NCBI GenBank assembly: GCA_030587365.1
Contig: JAUQZE010000023.1
Location: 1-64,000, forward strand
Length of the DNA: 64,000 nucleotides
Direction: 5' to 3'
Source of the DNA: Candidatus Freyarchaeota archaeon
Lineage (GTDB): Archaea; Asgardarchaeota; Jordiarchaeia; Jordiarchaeales; Jordiarchaeaceae
The position numbers were made by a program, and so were the translations under genes. Numbering within the stretch: the first letter of the stretch is position 1; each line of letters begins with the position of its first letter. The notes beneath the pieces are model-generated. The model was not told the origin of the DNA, made no database searches, and saw nothing but the letters and a program-made list of their open reading frames with translations. Positions 26,106 to 34,996 of this stretch are shown one piece after another.

Positions 26106-27563
26106 TTATCTTTCTCCACCTTGATCTGTTTCTTTCTTCCATCTCACGGAGTCATCTTTCACGCTAACATTAAACTTCAATAAATCTGTTACGTCTTTTT
26201 TCCACTGTTCGGAGGAAGTGTGAATTACTCTGCCTATGAAGCGGGTGCGAAGAATTCGAAGTGATGGCGACCTCAAAACTGCAAATTTGTACTTCAAGTA
26301 TTTCGGCTCATCCAATCGTTCGTCTGGCAAATATATTGGCTCTCGCCTGAAGTTTATATCGATCATGCATCTACTTATTTTTTTGGTAAGGTCGTCAAAT
26401 TCCCTGTGCAGGTCTTCTATGTTCTTGTATTCGGGATAATCATTTCTGCTGACTATTCTAAAGAAGTAGGTCGCTCTTCCAACACCCTCACCAGAGGCAC
26501 CCTCCTCAGAGGTATCCTCACTAGCAGCTTCCTCACCAGATATGCCCCCACCAGGATTACCCTCACTAGGAGTTTCCTCACCGGAGGTATCCTCGCTAAA
26601 AGCTTCCTCACCAGATGTTATCGTGCCAGAGGAGGCCTCCATGGCTACAGCGTTTCCAGGCTTTTTGGAATCTGTACTGTAAATGGGGACAAAAAACCAG
26701 AAGTAATCGCCTGTCAATTCTCCCATAAGTCCGCGTTTTATACCCATGCAAATCTTCTCTTGTTGTGACAGTGATTTGAGGAAATCGTATTCTTCCTTTA
26801 TACCTATAGTACCTAACCTCTTTTCCAATGCTGTCCACAGCATGGGGGAAACTGATTCTATATCGCTTCTTCTAGCCAGCTTGCCCTCCTTCATGAATTT
26901 GGCTACCTTTTTAACAGTCGCCGGATCCATTTCCGGCAGAATCTCTTTTAGCAGAGACTGCACTTTGAGCTGGAGCTTATTGTCCGCGTCTGACAACGCT
27001 TTAGTAAAGGGATCCAACTGCGCCCCCATCATTGAGAAAACCAGTTTTTCTCCGAGCTCTGTATTAATAACCAGCGTATAATCCTTCTTTGAGAATCCCG
27101 AAATATCACTGATAGGAATTCTCATAATCTCTGCCTTCTCAGGCATCACCACCAGAGATGTTTCATACAAGCGAAGAGTACACTTTCCTTCCTGCTTCCT
27201 TTGGTTGCTTTCGTCGGTGTAAGCGAAGTTCGCTTCTACATCAGACTTCTTTGCCAGTTTTTCAGTAACCAGAATATCTTTCAGTAAGAGATTATTGCGC
27301 TGTTCGTTTAAAATTCTCAGGAAATCTTCATAACTGTAGCCGAGTTTAGAAAGGTTAAGATTCTCGTATGAGCTTAGTAAAAGATTAATCTTATAATCAC
27401 CCGCCGAAATCGCAAGAATGTCACGAAGTGAGATAAACAGTGCATCACCAGATTCTGGTTGAATGGAAAGACTGTCTTCCTCAAGGTCGGCTTCACATTC
27501 TCCGCTGTTCAATTCTTTGCCATTAGGGTCTATAAGAGAAAAACTTAAAGTGAAATGCGTCAT
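26106..27563 (-). CDS. Protein with two PH-like domains and acidic repeats, unknown function
   Basis: 485 residues. Two tandem beta-rich domains (about 1-90 and 100-195) share the order strand, ...LSIQPESGDALFISLRDILAIS / LVVMPEKAEIMRIPISDISGF, then strands and a C-terminal helix, as in bacterial PH-like domains. A helical part follows (200-300), then an acidic low-complexity segment (about 310-360) of repeated SGEE/SEDTS units, and a C-terminal alpha-beta domain. It heads the operon with two zinc-ribbon genes. The repeat DNA of the acidic segment is near 26480-26630. Confidence 0.65.
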   Translation of the reverse strand: MTHFTLSFSLIDPNGKELNSGECEADLEEDSLSIQPESGDALFISLRDILAISAGDYKINLLLSSYENLNLSKLGYSYEDFLRILNEQRNNLLLKDILVTEKLAKKSDVEANFAYTDESNQRKQEGKCTLRLYETSLVVMPEKAEIMRIPISDISGFSKKDYTLVINTELGEKLVFSMMGAQLDPFTKALSDADNKLQLKVQSLLKEILPEMDPATVKKVAKFMKEGKLARRSDIESVSPMLWTALEKRLGTIGIKEEYDFLKSLSQQEKICMGIKRGLMGELTGDYFWFFVPIYSTDSKKPGNAVAMEASSGTITSGEEAFSEDTSGEETPSEGNPGGGISGEEAASEDTSEEGASGEGVGRATYFFRIVSRNDYPEYKNIEDLHREFDDLTKKISRCMIDINFRREPIYLPDERLDEPKYLKYKFAVLRSPSLRILRTRFIGRVIHTSSEQWKKDVTDLLKFNVSVKDDSVRWKKETDQGGER

Positions 27564-27772
27564 TTACTAATCACTCCCATACTAGTAAAACTAGTATTTC
27601 TAATAAATATTTTGTTTACAGATGAAAAGAATAGGAAGAAAAGAAGTGAACGAACAACAAATCCAGAAAACATCCATGAAAACACTAGTCAAACTACCGA
27701 TCCCGACAAATGAACCAGTGCCTAGGGATTAATAGTTTCCCATTTCAAATGTATCAGAATAAATTCAATTAG

Positions 27773-28660
27773 TTACGTAAATACTTTATCGCCAAATTGA
27801 AGTGTTTCATTATAGAAATGTTCTGCGAGAATTAGATACATTGGTCTATCCCATTGTTTAAGCTTTTTTTTAATTATTTTTCCTTGTAAAATTAGTTTAT
27901 CACCTATCCTAAAATGAACTGCATACATATAGCGAACTAGAATTTCCTCAGGAATTTCTTCAATTCCAATATTTTCTTCTAATTTTAGAACAAAATAATA
28001 TCCATAAAAACTCTGGTTGCTAAGTCTTTCTCTTGATTCTCCCGTTACTAAACCTCGAATCGTACCTTTATATAATACTTGTTTGCTCACCCCTAAACCT
28101 GATCTTACATCGCCAAGATGAAGTGATTCATTATAGAAATTGTCAGCAAAAATTAGAAACCTTGGTCTATTCCGTTGTTCAAGATTTTTAAGTATTATTC
28201 CCTGTAAAATTACTTTATCACCCATTCTAAAATAACCAAACTTGGAAGTGAAGACTAGAATTTCGTCAGGAACTCCTTCAAAACCTTCTTCTAATCTCAC
28301 GATAAAACAAACTTCAGCAAAGCCGTAATAAGGAATTGGAGAGAGCATATTTTGGGCTTCCAACACTGGGGCTTGAACTACTCTTGAGTCTCCTATTACT
28401 AAACCTCGAATCATACCTTCGTACAATACTTTTGCGCTCATTGATTCACGCACTACCAACGGCCTGAAAGTGGCGGTTATTTCGTCAACATTTAGGTTCT
28501 CGCCTTCCCCAACGACTGCTTCTCTCGAAGAGGTGCTTTCATCATATAAGTGACTCGGGTCGATAGGCTCACCGCAACGTGGACAATACAAAGCACCACT
28601 CGGAGCCTGGGTGCCACAGTAGACGCATTGACCCTTTTCGGAAACTTTTTTCCCACTCAT
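27773..28660 (-). CDS. Zinc ribbon plus OB-like repeat protein (2 repeats)
   Basis: 295 residues: start MSGKKVSEKG, a zinc ribbon CVYCGTQAPSGALYCPRCGE (Cys 13, 16, 29, 32), a short acidic linker, then two ~105-residue repeats of the same kind as the proteins at 15762, 30415 and 32087 (LYEGMIRGLV, LEEGFEGVPDEILVFTSKF, then GDKVILQGIILK, and NESLHLGD). A decayed half repeat lies 106 bases upstream. The 5' flank (TTTTTGATAAATGCAAAAAC) matches that of the 30415 gene. Confidence 0.8.
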   Translation of the reverse strand: MSGKKVSEKGQCVYCGTQAPSGALYCPRCGEPIDPSHLYDESTSSREAVVGEGENLNVDEITATFRPLVVRESMSAKVLYEGMIRGLVIGDSRVVQAPVLEAQNMLSPIPYYGFAEVCFIVRLEEGFEGVPDEILVFTSKFGYFRMGDKVILQGIILKNLEQRNRPRFLIFADNFYNESLHLGDVRSGLGVSKQVLYKGTIRGLVTGESRERLSNQSFYGYYFVLKLEENIGIEEIPEEILVRYMYAVHFRIGDKLILQGKIIKKKLKQWDRPMYLILAEHFYNETLQFGDKVFT

Positions 28661-28765
28661 CTTTAAACCCTCTATTATGAATAATATCTCATCTTATTAA
28701 TTATCCTTTTTGATAAATGCAAAAACACCAAAGTGGTGGATAATTTCCACCATTCAAAACTATCT

Positions 28766-28915
28766 GTATGAATTAAATTCCTCATCGTCAATCTCGAGTG
28801 ATTCATTATAGTAATGGTCTGTAAAAATTAGATACATGGGTCTAAACCATCAGATAAGATTTAATTGAAGTGTTTTTTCTTCTAAAATTACTTTCGCTAT
28901 ACCCATTCTGAAAGA
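28766..28915 (-). pseudogene. Remnant of an OB-like repeat gene
   Basis: Minus-strand translation gives SFRMGIAKVILEEKT, then a TGA codon, then WFRPMYLIFTDHYYNESLEI, which is clearly the second half of the repeat unit. The stop lies where other copies have Arg or Lys before the conserved Trp, as after a CGA to TGA change. The N-terminal half and any start are missing, so this is a dead fragment. Confidence 0.75.
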
Positions 28916-29056
28916 ATTGGAGCTAAACTTCATCTATGGGAGCGTGTATTCTATTATTTCCAAATATTTAAATAATTTAATAGCACTATTAGAGAAAATA
29001 TAGCTAATAACTGACTGTTTAATAGATTTTATTAGTATTGATGGGAGGTAAGAATT

Positions 29057-30142
29057 TTGGTTGAGGAATGGAGACTAATTTACAATCCCGCTGGAGATAT
29101 GACGGACACTGTGGCTTGGCCGGCTGCTCTTATTACTGGAAAATTTGTGGGAGCGCCCAACACCCTCTTTATTGGTGGTTTCAAAAAGCTCGGAATTAGT
29201 CTCGGATACTTCCAAGATATAGATACCGAAGTTGACTTAAGCAAAGCCGAAGATATGGATATGGAAATCGTCCGCAGATTGGGAGTAGGCGGAGGAACCA
29301 TTTTCATTGACCCCAAAGGCTCCATGGCAATGCTCATGACCTTCAACAAAGACCGTTACACAAACATGGACAAGGCATTCTGCCAAGTCGGCGGAGCACT
29401 TGCACAAGCCTACTGGTTAGCGGGAGCCAGACGCGCCTGGTATGACCATATCGGAGATATCAAAGTTGGTACCGAGAAAATTACTGGTTTTGGTTTTGTG
29501 AATATTGGGAACATAATGGTTCAGAACACCATATTTAGTTTGGGACCCCCCGACGTAGACAAGTTTCTACAGGTTGCCAAGATTCCTCCAGAGAAGTGGA
29601 AGGACAAGAAGACCACTGATGTGAAAAAGTACATCGCAAGCGTAGAGTCGGAAACAGGTAGATTACCCGAGAAGGAAGAATTCAAGGACGCTGTTGTGGA
29701 GGCTTTCGAAACCGTTCTGGACATTAAACTGGTTGAGGGAGAACTGAAGCCGGAGGAAGATAAAGCGTATGAAACCCAGAGACAGGTAGCATTATCGGAG
29801 GAACATAATTTCAGGGTTTCAAGCGCTAGAAGATTTGCGAAAATTCCAGCGGGTCACAAACTAAAGTTTGCTAGGAATAAGGCTCGAAAGCTGATATGCG
29901 CCCATGTTTTAGTGGGTAAAGACGAAACGATAAAAGATGTCATGATCTCGGGAGACTTCTACTGTTCCCCGTTACCGTATCTGGGAGAGATGGAGAAGTC
30001 GCTTGTGGGAGTTAAATCCACAGATCAAAATGCATTGGTTAAGAAGATTAAGGAAACTTATGCAAAGCCGGACTGGCAGATTCCCATGGTTGATGCAGAA
30101 GATATCGCAACCGCCATAAACAATGCTGCAAAATTAGCGTAA
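29057..30142 (+). CDS. Lipoate-protein ligase A family protein
   Basis: 361 residues with the LplA-type catalytic fold: MDMEIVRRLGVGGGTIFID (residues 74-92) holds the RRxGGGT lipoyl-AMP loop, and VGTEKITGFGF carries the lysine of the active site. The C-terminal part with MISGDFYCSP resembles the ligase accessory domain, so one polypeptide may suffice for activation and transfer. TTG at 29057 is the start, with GGGAGGTAAG upstream. A clear paralogue lies at 58745-59836 on the other strand. The lipoylated target (for example glycine-cleavage H protein) is not in the window; octanoate or lipoate as substrate is inferred. Confidence 0.82.
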   Translation: MVEEWRLIYNPAGDMTDTVAWPAALITGKFVGAPNTLFIGGFKKLGISLGYFQDIDTEVDLSKAEDMDMEIVRRLGVGGGTIFIDPKGSMAMLMTFNKDRYTNMDKAFCQVGGALAQAYWLAGARRAWYDHIGDIKVGTEKITGFGFVNIGNIMVQNTIFSLGPPDVDKFLQVAKIPPEKWKDKKTTDVKKYIASVESETGRLPEKEEFKDAVVEAFETVLDIKLVEGELKPEEDKAYETQRQVALSEEHNFRVSSARRFAKIPAGHKLKFARNKARKLICAHVLVGKDETIKDVMISGDFYCSPLPYLGEMEKSLVGVKSTDQNALVKKIKETYAKPDWQIPMVDAEDIATAINNAAKLA

Positions 30143-30155
30143 ACAATCCACAAAT

Positions 30156-30185
30156 TTCCTATTTTTTTCTCTTTCTTCTTTTTCA
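30156..30185 (+). terminator. T-rich termination tract
   Basis: Long pyrimidine/T-rich run shortly after the stop of the lipoate ligase-like gene, in the expected position for archaeal termination. Confidence 0.35.
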
Positions 30186-30414
30186 TAAAGGCAAGACAGC
30201 ATCATTTCATATACAGTCCGAATAATCTTTTTAACAATGTTCCGATACCAATAAATAAGCCAAACAAGAAAAAAGGGCAGGTACAGCAGAGCCAGAAAAC
30301 ACCCAGAAAAAACTAGTCCAACTACTAATCCTCTACAAATGAACCTCTAGTGCCTAGGGATGAATAATCCCCCCAAATTTCAAAAGTATCAGAATGAATT
30401 CAGTATAGAACTTC

Positions 30415-31959
30415 TTAATCTCCAATCTGAAGTGATTCATTATAGAAATGTTCTGCCTCAATTACATACATTGGTCTGCCCCATCGTTTAAGATTTATTT
30501 TAAATATTTTTCCTTGTAAAGTTACTTCATCACCTATCCTGAAATAACCCAGCTTGTCTGAGCGAACTAGAATTTCATCGGGGATTCCCTCAATTCCGAT
30601 ATTTTCTTCCAATTTCACGGCAAAATAAATTCCAATAACTTTCCCATCATTTCTAACGTTTGATCTTGATTCTTTCGTTACTAAACCTCGCATCATGATT
30701 CTATTTGATACGTATGTTTCCTCCATGAATCCTTCATCGCCGATCTGGAGCGATTCGTTATAGTAATGGTCTGCTTCAATTACATACATTAATCTGTCCC
30801 ATAGTTTGAGTTTTATTTTTATTATTTTTCCTAGTAGAATTACTTTATCGCCCATCCCGAAATAACCTGACTTGGCAACCCCGAAACGAAATAACATGGT
30901 ATTGTAAGCTAGAATTTCGTCGGGAATTTCTCCAATTCCAATATTTTCTTCCAATTTCAAAACAAAATAAGTTCCAATAAAATTACCTTTTGTAAAGCTT
31001 GATCTTGATTCTCCTGTTACTGTACCTCGAAGTGTACCTCCGTATAATACGTATTCGTTCCAACCTGATTTATCGCCAATCTGGAGTGATTCATTATGGA
31101 AGTGGTCTGCCTCAATTACATACATTGGTCTGCCCCATTGTCTAAGAACTATTTTAAATATCCTTCCCTGTAAAATTACTTCATCGTCTTTCCTGAAATA
31201 ACCTATCGCGGCAGTGTGAACTAGAATTTCTTCAGGAACCCCCTCAATATTTTCTTCTAATTTCATGACAAAATCAGCTCCAAAAATTCGCCCACCTCCC
31301 ACAAACCTTAATCTTGATTCTTTAGTTACTAAACCTCGAATCACACCTTTATATAACACTTGTTTCCTCGTCTTCGATTCCTCATCGCCAATCTGGAGTG
31401 ATTCGTTATAGTAATGGTCTGCAAAAATTATATACATTGGTCTACCCCATTGTCCAAGATCTTCCTTAATTATTTTTCCTTGTAGAGTTACTTCATCGCC
31501 TACCCCGAAATAGCCAAACTTGGAAGTGAAAACCAGAATTTCATCAGGAACCCCCTCAATATTTTCTTCTAATCTCATGACAAAATAAGCTTCAGCAAAG
31601 CCGTAATAAGGCGCGGGAAGGAACATATTAGGGTTTGGAGCAACCGTACTTCGGACTCCCTCCACTGGAGTTCGGATTAGTTTTGATTCTCCTGTTACTA
31701 AACCTCGAATCATACCTTCATACAATACTCGTGTTCTATAGCCGCCGGGTGTGCTTGAAATACTCTGAATGGGGGGTATTTCATAACTTTCACCAGACTC
31801 TTTCTCCTTCTTAACCAGTGCCTCCTCAGAGTTAATTTCTTCAAATACGTGACTCGGGTCGATGGGCTCACCGCAACGCGGACAGAACACGGCACCGCTT
31901 GGAGCTTGTGTGCCACAGTAAGCGCACCACTTTGTTCCGGAAACCTTTTTCCCACTCAT
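30415..31959 (-). CDS. Zinc ribbon plus OB-like repeat protein (4 repeats)
   Basis: 514 residues: start MSGKKVSGTKW, zinc ribbon CAYCGTQAPSGAVFCPRCGE, an acidic linker (about 40-75), then four OB-like repeats each closing with HYYNESLQIGD or HFYNESLQIGD. The start at 31959 is chosen because it equals the start of the 27773-28660 protein; an ATG 32 codons earlier only adds shadow sequence. The third repeat has an insert (YNTMLFRFGVAKSGYFGMGD) before the GD block. It is the longest member of the family here and lies 127 bases after a one-repeat gene in the same direction. Confidence 0.8.
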   Translation of the reverse strand: MSGKKVSGTKWCAYCGTQAPSGAVFCPRCGEPIDPSHVFEEINSEEALVKKEKESGESYEIPPIQSISSTPGGYRTRVLYEGMIRGLVTGESKLIRTPVEGVRSTVAPNPNMFLPAPYYGFAEAYFVMRLEENIEGVPDEILVFTSKFGYFGVGDEVTLQGKIIKEDLGQWGRPMYIIFADHYYNESLQIGDEESKTRKQVLYKGVIRGLVTKESRLRFVGGGRIFGADFVMKLEENIEGVPEEILVHTAAIGYFRKDDEVILQGRIFKIVLRQWGRPMYVIEADHFHNESLQIGDKSGWNEYVLYGGTLRGTVTGESRSSFTKGNFIGTYFVLKLEENIGIGEIPDEILAYNTMLFRFGVAKSGYFGMGDKVILLGKIIKIKLKLWDRLMYVIEADHYYNESLQIGDEGFMEETYVSNRIMMRGLVTKESRSNVRNDGKVIGIYFAVKLEENIGIEGIPDEILVRSDKLGYFRIGDEVTLQGKIFKINLKRWGRPMYVIEAEHFYNESLQIGD

Positions 31960-32086
31960 CTTACAACCCTCTATTGTGAATAATGCTTTCATTTTATTAT
32001 TATCTTTTTTGATAAATGCAAAAACATTGAAGGGATGAATAGTTTCCCAGTGCAAAGTTATCGGAATAAATTAGATAGAAGACTTC

Positions 32087-32404
32087 TTAGTCTCCAATTT
32101 GAAGTGATTCATTATAGTAATGGTCTGCTTCAAGTATATAATAGGGTCTACCCCAATTTTTAAGATCCTCTTTAACTATTTGTCCTTGTACTATTACTTT
32201 ATCACCTATCCTAAAATAACCGAATTCAGCAAAGTAAACTAGAATTTCATCAGGAATTCCTACAATTCCAATTTTTTCTTCTAATTTCATAGCAAAACAA
32301 GTTCCCTTAAACAACGGATTCCTTATTGTACTCGTCATTTTAATTTTTGATTCTCCCGTCACTGAGCCTCTAATTGTGCCTTTATATACTACTTGTTTTC
32401 CCAT
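32087..32404 (-). CDS. Single OB-like repeat protein
   Basis: 105 residues, exactly one repeat unit (start MGKQVVYKGTIRGSVTGES, end HYYNESLQIGD) and nothing else, so it defines the length of the repeat as an independent folding unit. ATG at 32404 follows AGGAGGT. Its promoter region is a copy of that before 15762-17078, and its 3' flank matches that of the same gene, so the two arose by duplication with loss or gain of internal repeats. Confidence 0.75.
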   Translation of the reverse strand: MGKQVVYKGTIRGSVTGESKIKMTSTIRNPLFKGTCFAMKLEEKIGIVGIPDEILVYFAEFGYFRIGDKVIVQGQIVKEDLKNWGRPYYILEADHYYNESLQIGD

Positions 32405-32719
32405 TTCAAGTGAAACCTCCTTTCATTTTTCCCAATAAATCTTGACTATTTATTCCAAGAATAAAAGGAATGTTTGATAAAGTTTTGAGTAAAGTCCAAT
32501 TTTTCCTTAATCACAAGTTATCCTTAACTCAATCTTGTATCTTTTCTTTTTTTCTTATTAAAATTCTGATACGCGCAAAGATACTTTTGGGGAGTGGAAG
32601 ATTTGATTTTTGGGTGCACTCTATTTTAGAGCTTCATTATTTGATCTTTCTACTTAACCCTCGGTGCAGTGTAATCCTTTATGATCACCAAAAAGTTGGT
32701 TACAAAATTTAGCGATGGT
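32405..32719. other. Intergenic stretch, 315 bases, with duplicated promoter segment
   Basis: Bases 32405-32545 match 17079-17215 (see there) and hold the promoter of the single-repeat gene. The remaining 170 bases are AT-rich; an 80-codon plus-strand frame across the whole stretch looks non-coding. Confidence 0.5.
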
Positions 32720-33676
32720 TCATAATTTTAGAATTTTTTTCGCATTAACACCAAGAATTTTACCTATTTCTCTTTCTTCAAACTTCAAGCCGTATTTTTT
32801 ACCTTCTTCTGGAATATTTTTAATCCAGTCGATCCAAACATCGTCTTTCATCGCGTATTCAAGATAAGGCCAATCAGACCCAAACATTATTCTATCACTA
32901 AGAGGTTCTCCAAACATTGGAGGTGTATCGAGAAATCCTCTCAAATGGATTAGCCATTGTTGAGGCATCGTAAGGGCATTTATTTGATGTGTTGAGATTT
33001 CCGTATAAATATTAGGTCTTGAACACATTATTTCCGTGCAGTTTTTAGTCCAACTTAATCCACCAAAATGAATTATGATGATTTTCAATTCAGGAAAATT
33101 AACGGCTACACTATCAAGGTAAATAGGATTCGCATATTTAGATTCTACCAGAGGAGACGTTAACGCTGCCGCATGAGAGTGAAGGGGGACATCGAGCTCC
33201 ACGCATTTCTCGTAAAATGGAAAGAACCCAGGATTATCTGGGTAGAACCCTGCTGTAGGATGCATTTTGACACCTTTCATACCCCACTCTAAGACAGCCT
33301 TTTCGATTAGTTTTATAGCTCGTTCACCTCTTCTGGGATCCACGGCACAAAGAGCAACGAGCTTATCAGAATATTCTTCTGCCTGGCTTGCAATCCAATG
33401 ATTAATCTCTTCTATAGACCATTTGGGTTCACCGGCAATTGACAACCCAAAATCCATTGCTGTAATTATAGCTTTATCTACTCCCAGTTTATCTAATACT
33501 TCCACAAAACCTTCAGCATGATAATTCTTAGAAGTAGAGAATGGTTTTACAATCTTTTCCATCGTTATTTCCTTTGATAGACCTAATCTTTTTGCTAAAC
33601 CATCCGCAACATGTGCCCAATATTTATCAGAATACAATTCTTTACGATCAAGATGTGCGTGAACATTAATTATCAT
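32720..33676 (-). CDS. Amidohydrolase family 2 protein
   Basis: 318 residues, a compact member of the ACMSD-like branch of amidohydrolases. Metal-site motifs are HAHLDR at residue 5 (HxH), GVKMHPTAGF (about residue 135), HSHAA (about 167), IIIHFGGLSW (about 205) and FGSDWPYLE near residue 270. Members decarboxylate or hydrolyse aromatic and heterocyclic acids; the substrate here is unknown. It has no extra C-terminal domain, unlike the 18801-20324 protein. ATG 33676 begins MIINVHAH, which puts the first metal ligands at the very N-terminus as expected. Confidence 0.85.
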   Translation of the reverse strand: MIINVHAHLDRKELYSDKYWAHVADGLAKRLGLSKEITMEKIVKPFSTSKNYHAEGFVEVLDKLGVDKAIITAMDFGLSIAGEPKWSIEEINHWIASQAEEYSDKLVALCAVDPRRGERAIKLIEKAVLEWGMKGVKMHPTAGFYPDNPGFFPFYEKCVELDVPLHSHAAALTSPLVESKYANPIYLDSVAVNFPELKIIIIHFGGLSWTKNCTEIMCSRPNIYTEISTHQINALTMPQQWLIHLRGFLDTPPMFGEPLSDRIMFGSDWPYLEYAMKDDVWIDWIKNIPEEGKKYGLKFEEREIGKILGVNAKKILKL

Positions 33677-33747
33677 ATGTAATACGCCCCAGAAAGTTTG
33701 ATTTTTCTTTGAAATTTTATTACTCGTATCTTTTAAATTTTTTATTT

Positions 33748-34863
33748 TTAGAGTTTCATTAGTTTGAGATAATATTCACTTTCTCCAGTTTGTATTATTT
33801 CGTCTATTATTTTTCCTATTTTTTCTCCCACTGCGGGGATTTCGGTGATTCTTCCTTCCTTTGAGAGTTGGGTTATATCCTCTGTGGTTTTGAAAACTTG
33901 GTTGGCTGCTTTTCGGTAGGCGCTTCCCCTTTTTTCTATTAGGTCCATTAGGTAGCCTATTTGGGAGAGTACGTGTGAGATTTCGTCTTTGACTCCTATT
34001 TTCCCGTGGAAAAGTTTGTGTGGGATTCTGGGTGGCATTTCATACTTTCTGCAAACTTGTAGAATTGTACTGTTCAATTTCTCTACGTATTCTTGATTTT
34101 GAGAGTATCCGCTCTCACTGTATATTTGGTCGTATTTAGGGATTAGGTCGGGATACTTTTCTTTCAGTTTTTGGTAGTAGTAGTCTTTCTGGCGGTCTCT
34201 GAGGGTTAGCCCTGCTACGAGAACGAAACTCGCGCCCTCCTCCTTGGCCCTTGAAACTAGTTGTTCTATGGAGTCTGCGCCATCGGAGATGAATGGTAGA
34301 AGAGGCATTATTACCACTCCTGTTGGAACTCCTGCTTTGGAAAATTTTCCTATCGCGTTAAATCTTTCTTCTGGAGATGATGCTCGTGGCTCCCAGGTTT
34401 TCCAGACATCGTCGTCGAGAGTCGTTATGGTGAAGGCAACCAGAGCCAAGCTTTGCTCATTTATTTTTTCAAGTATATCGATATCTCTCCCTACCAGACT
34501 GGATTTGGTTAAAATGAAAGCCGGAAATTCCAATTCTCTCAAAACTTCTAACACTTTTCTTGTTAATTCATACTTTTTCTCTACTGGTTGGTAGGAGTCT
34601 CCTATCCCGCCTCCAACGGCTACTATTCCTTTCTCCTTGTTTCTTAGCCCTTTTTTCACAAGCTCTGGGGCGTTAACCTTGATGTAGATTTTGTTTGCGA
34701 TATCTAAATCGAGGTAGTATCTTTGGGATCTTCCGTCGCAGTATTCGCAGGCGTGCTGGCATCCGCGGTAAATATTCATGGCGTATTTCTCGAGAAACCA
34801 GCCGTCAGCATAATTTCTTTTGAGGATTATGCTCTTAGAGGTAGTGGGAATGAATGTGGTCAT
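33748..34863 (-). CDS. Radical SAM protein with PolX-type helix-hairpin-helix tail
   Basis: 371 residues. The [4Fe-4S] motif is CQHACEYC (Cys 35, 39, 42; CxxxCxxC) in an N-terminus like that of spore photoproduct lyase relatives (NIYRGCQHACEYCDGRSQRY), followed by AVGGGIGDSYQPVE for SAM. The last ~58 residues, from SAYRKAANQVF to YYLKLMKL, match the 8-kDa helix-hairpin-helix domain of family X DNA polymerases with ITEIPAVGEKIGKIIDEI as hairpin. The combination suggests a radical enzyme acting on, or guided to, DNA, perhaps in lesion repair. ATG 34863; neighbours do not clarify the role. Confidence 0.85.
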   Translation of the reverse strand: MTTFIPTTSKSIILKRNYADGWFLEKYAMNIYRGCQHACEYCDGRSQRYYLDLDIANKIYIKVNAPELVKKGLRNKEKGIVAVGGGIGDSYQPVEKKYELTRKVLEVLRELEFPAFILTKSSLVGRDIDILEKINEQSLALVAFTITTLDDDVWKTWEPRASSPEERFNAIGKFSKAGVPTGVVIMPLLPFISDGADSIEQLVSRAKEEGASFVLVAGLTLRDRQKDYYYQKLKEKYPDLIPKYDQIYSESGYSQNQEYVEKLNSTILQVCRKYEMPPRIPHKLFHGKIGVKDEISHVLSQIGYLMDLIEKRGSAYRKAANQVFKTTEDITQLSKEGRITEIPAVGEKIGKIIDEIIQTGESEYYLKLMKL

Positions 34864-34996
34864 AGCTCACTTGGCCTCAAATTAATTATGTTTCAATAAT
34901 ATTTTAATGCTTGGCTATTTTAGGAATCGTGATATCAAGACAATTTTGGGTAACAAAAAAACTTGGGGGATAGTTTGTTTTCGGCTGTTTATGCTG

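Noticed and set aside
32470..32712. 80-codon plus-strand frame
   Set aside because: It is AT-rich spacer sequence, antisense to the duplicated promoter of the single-repeat gene.
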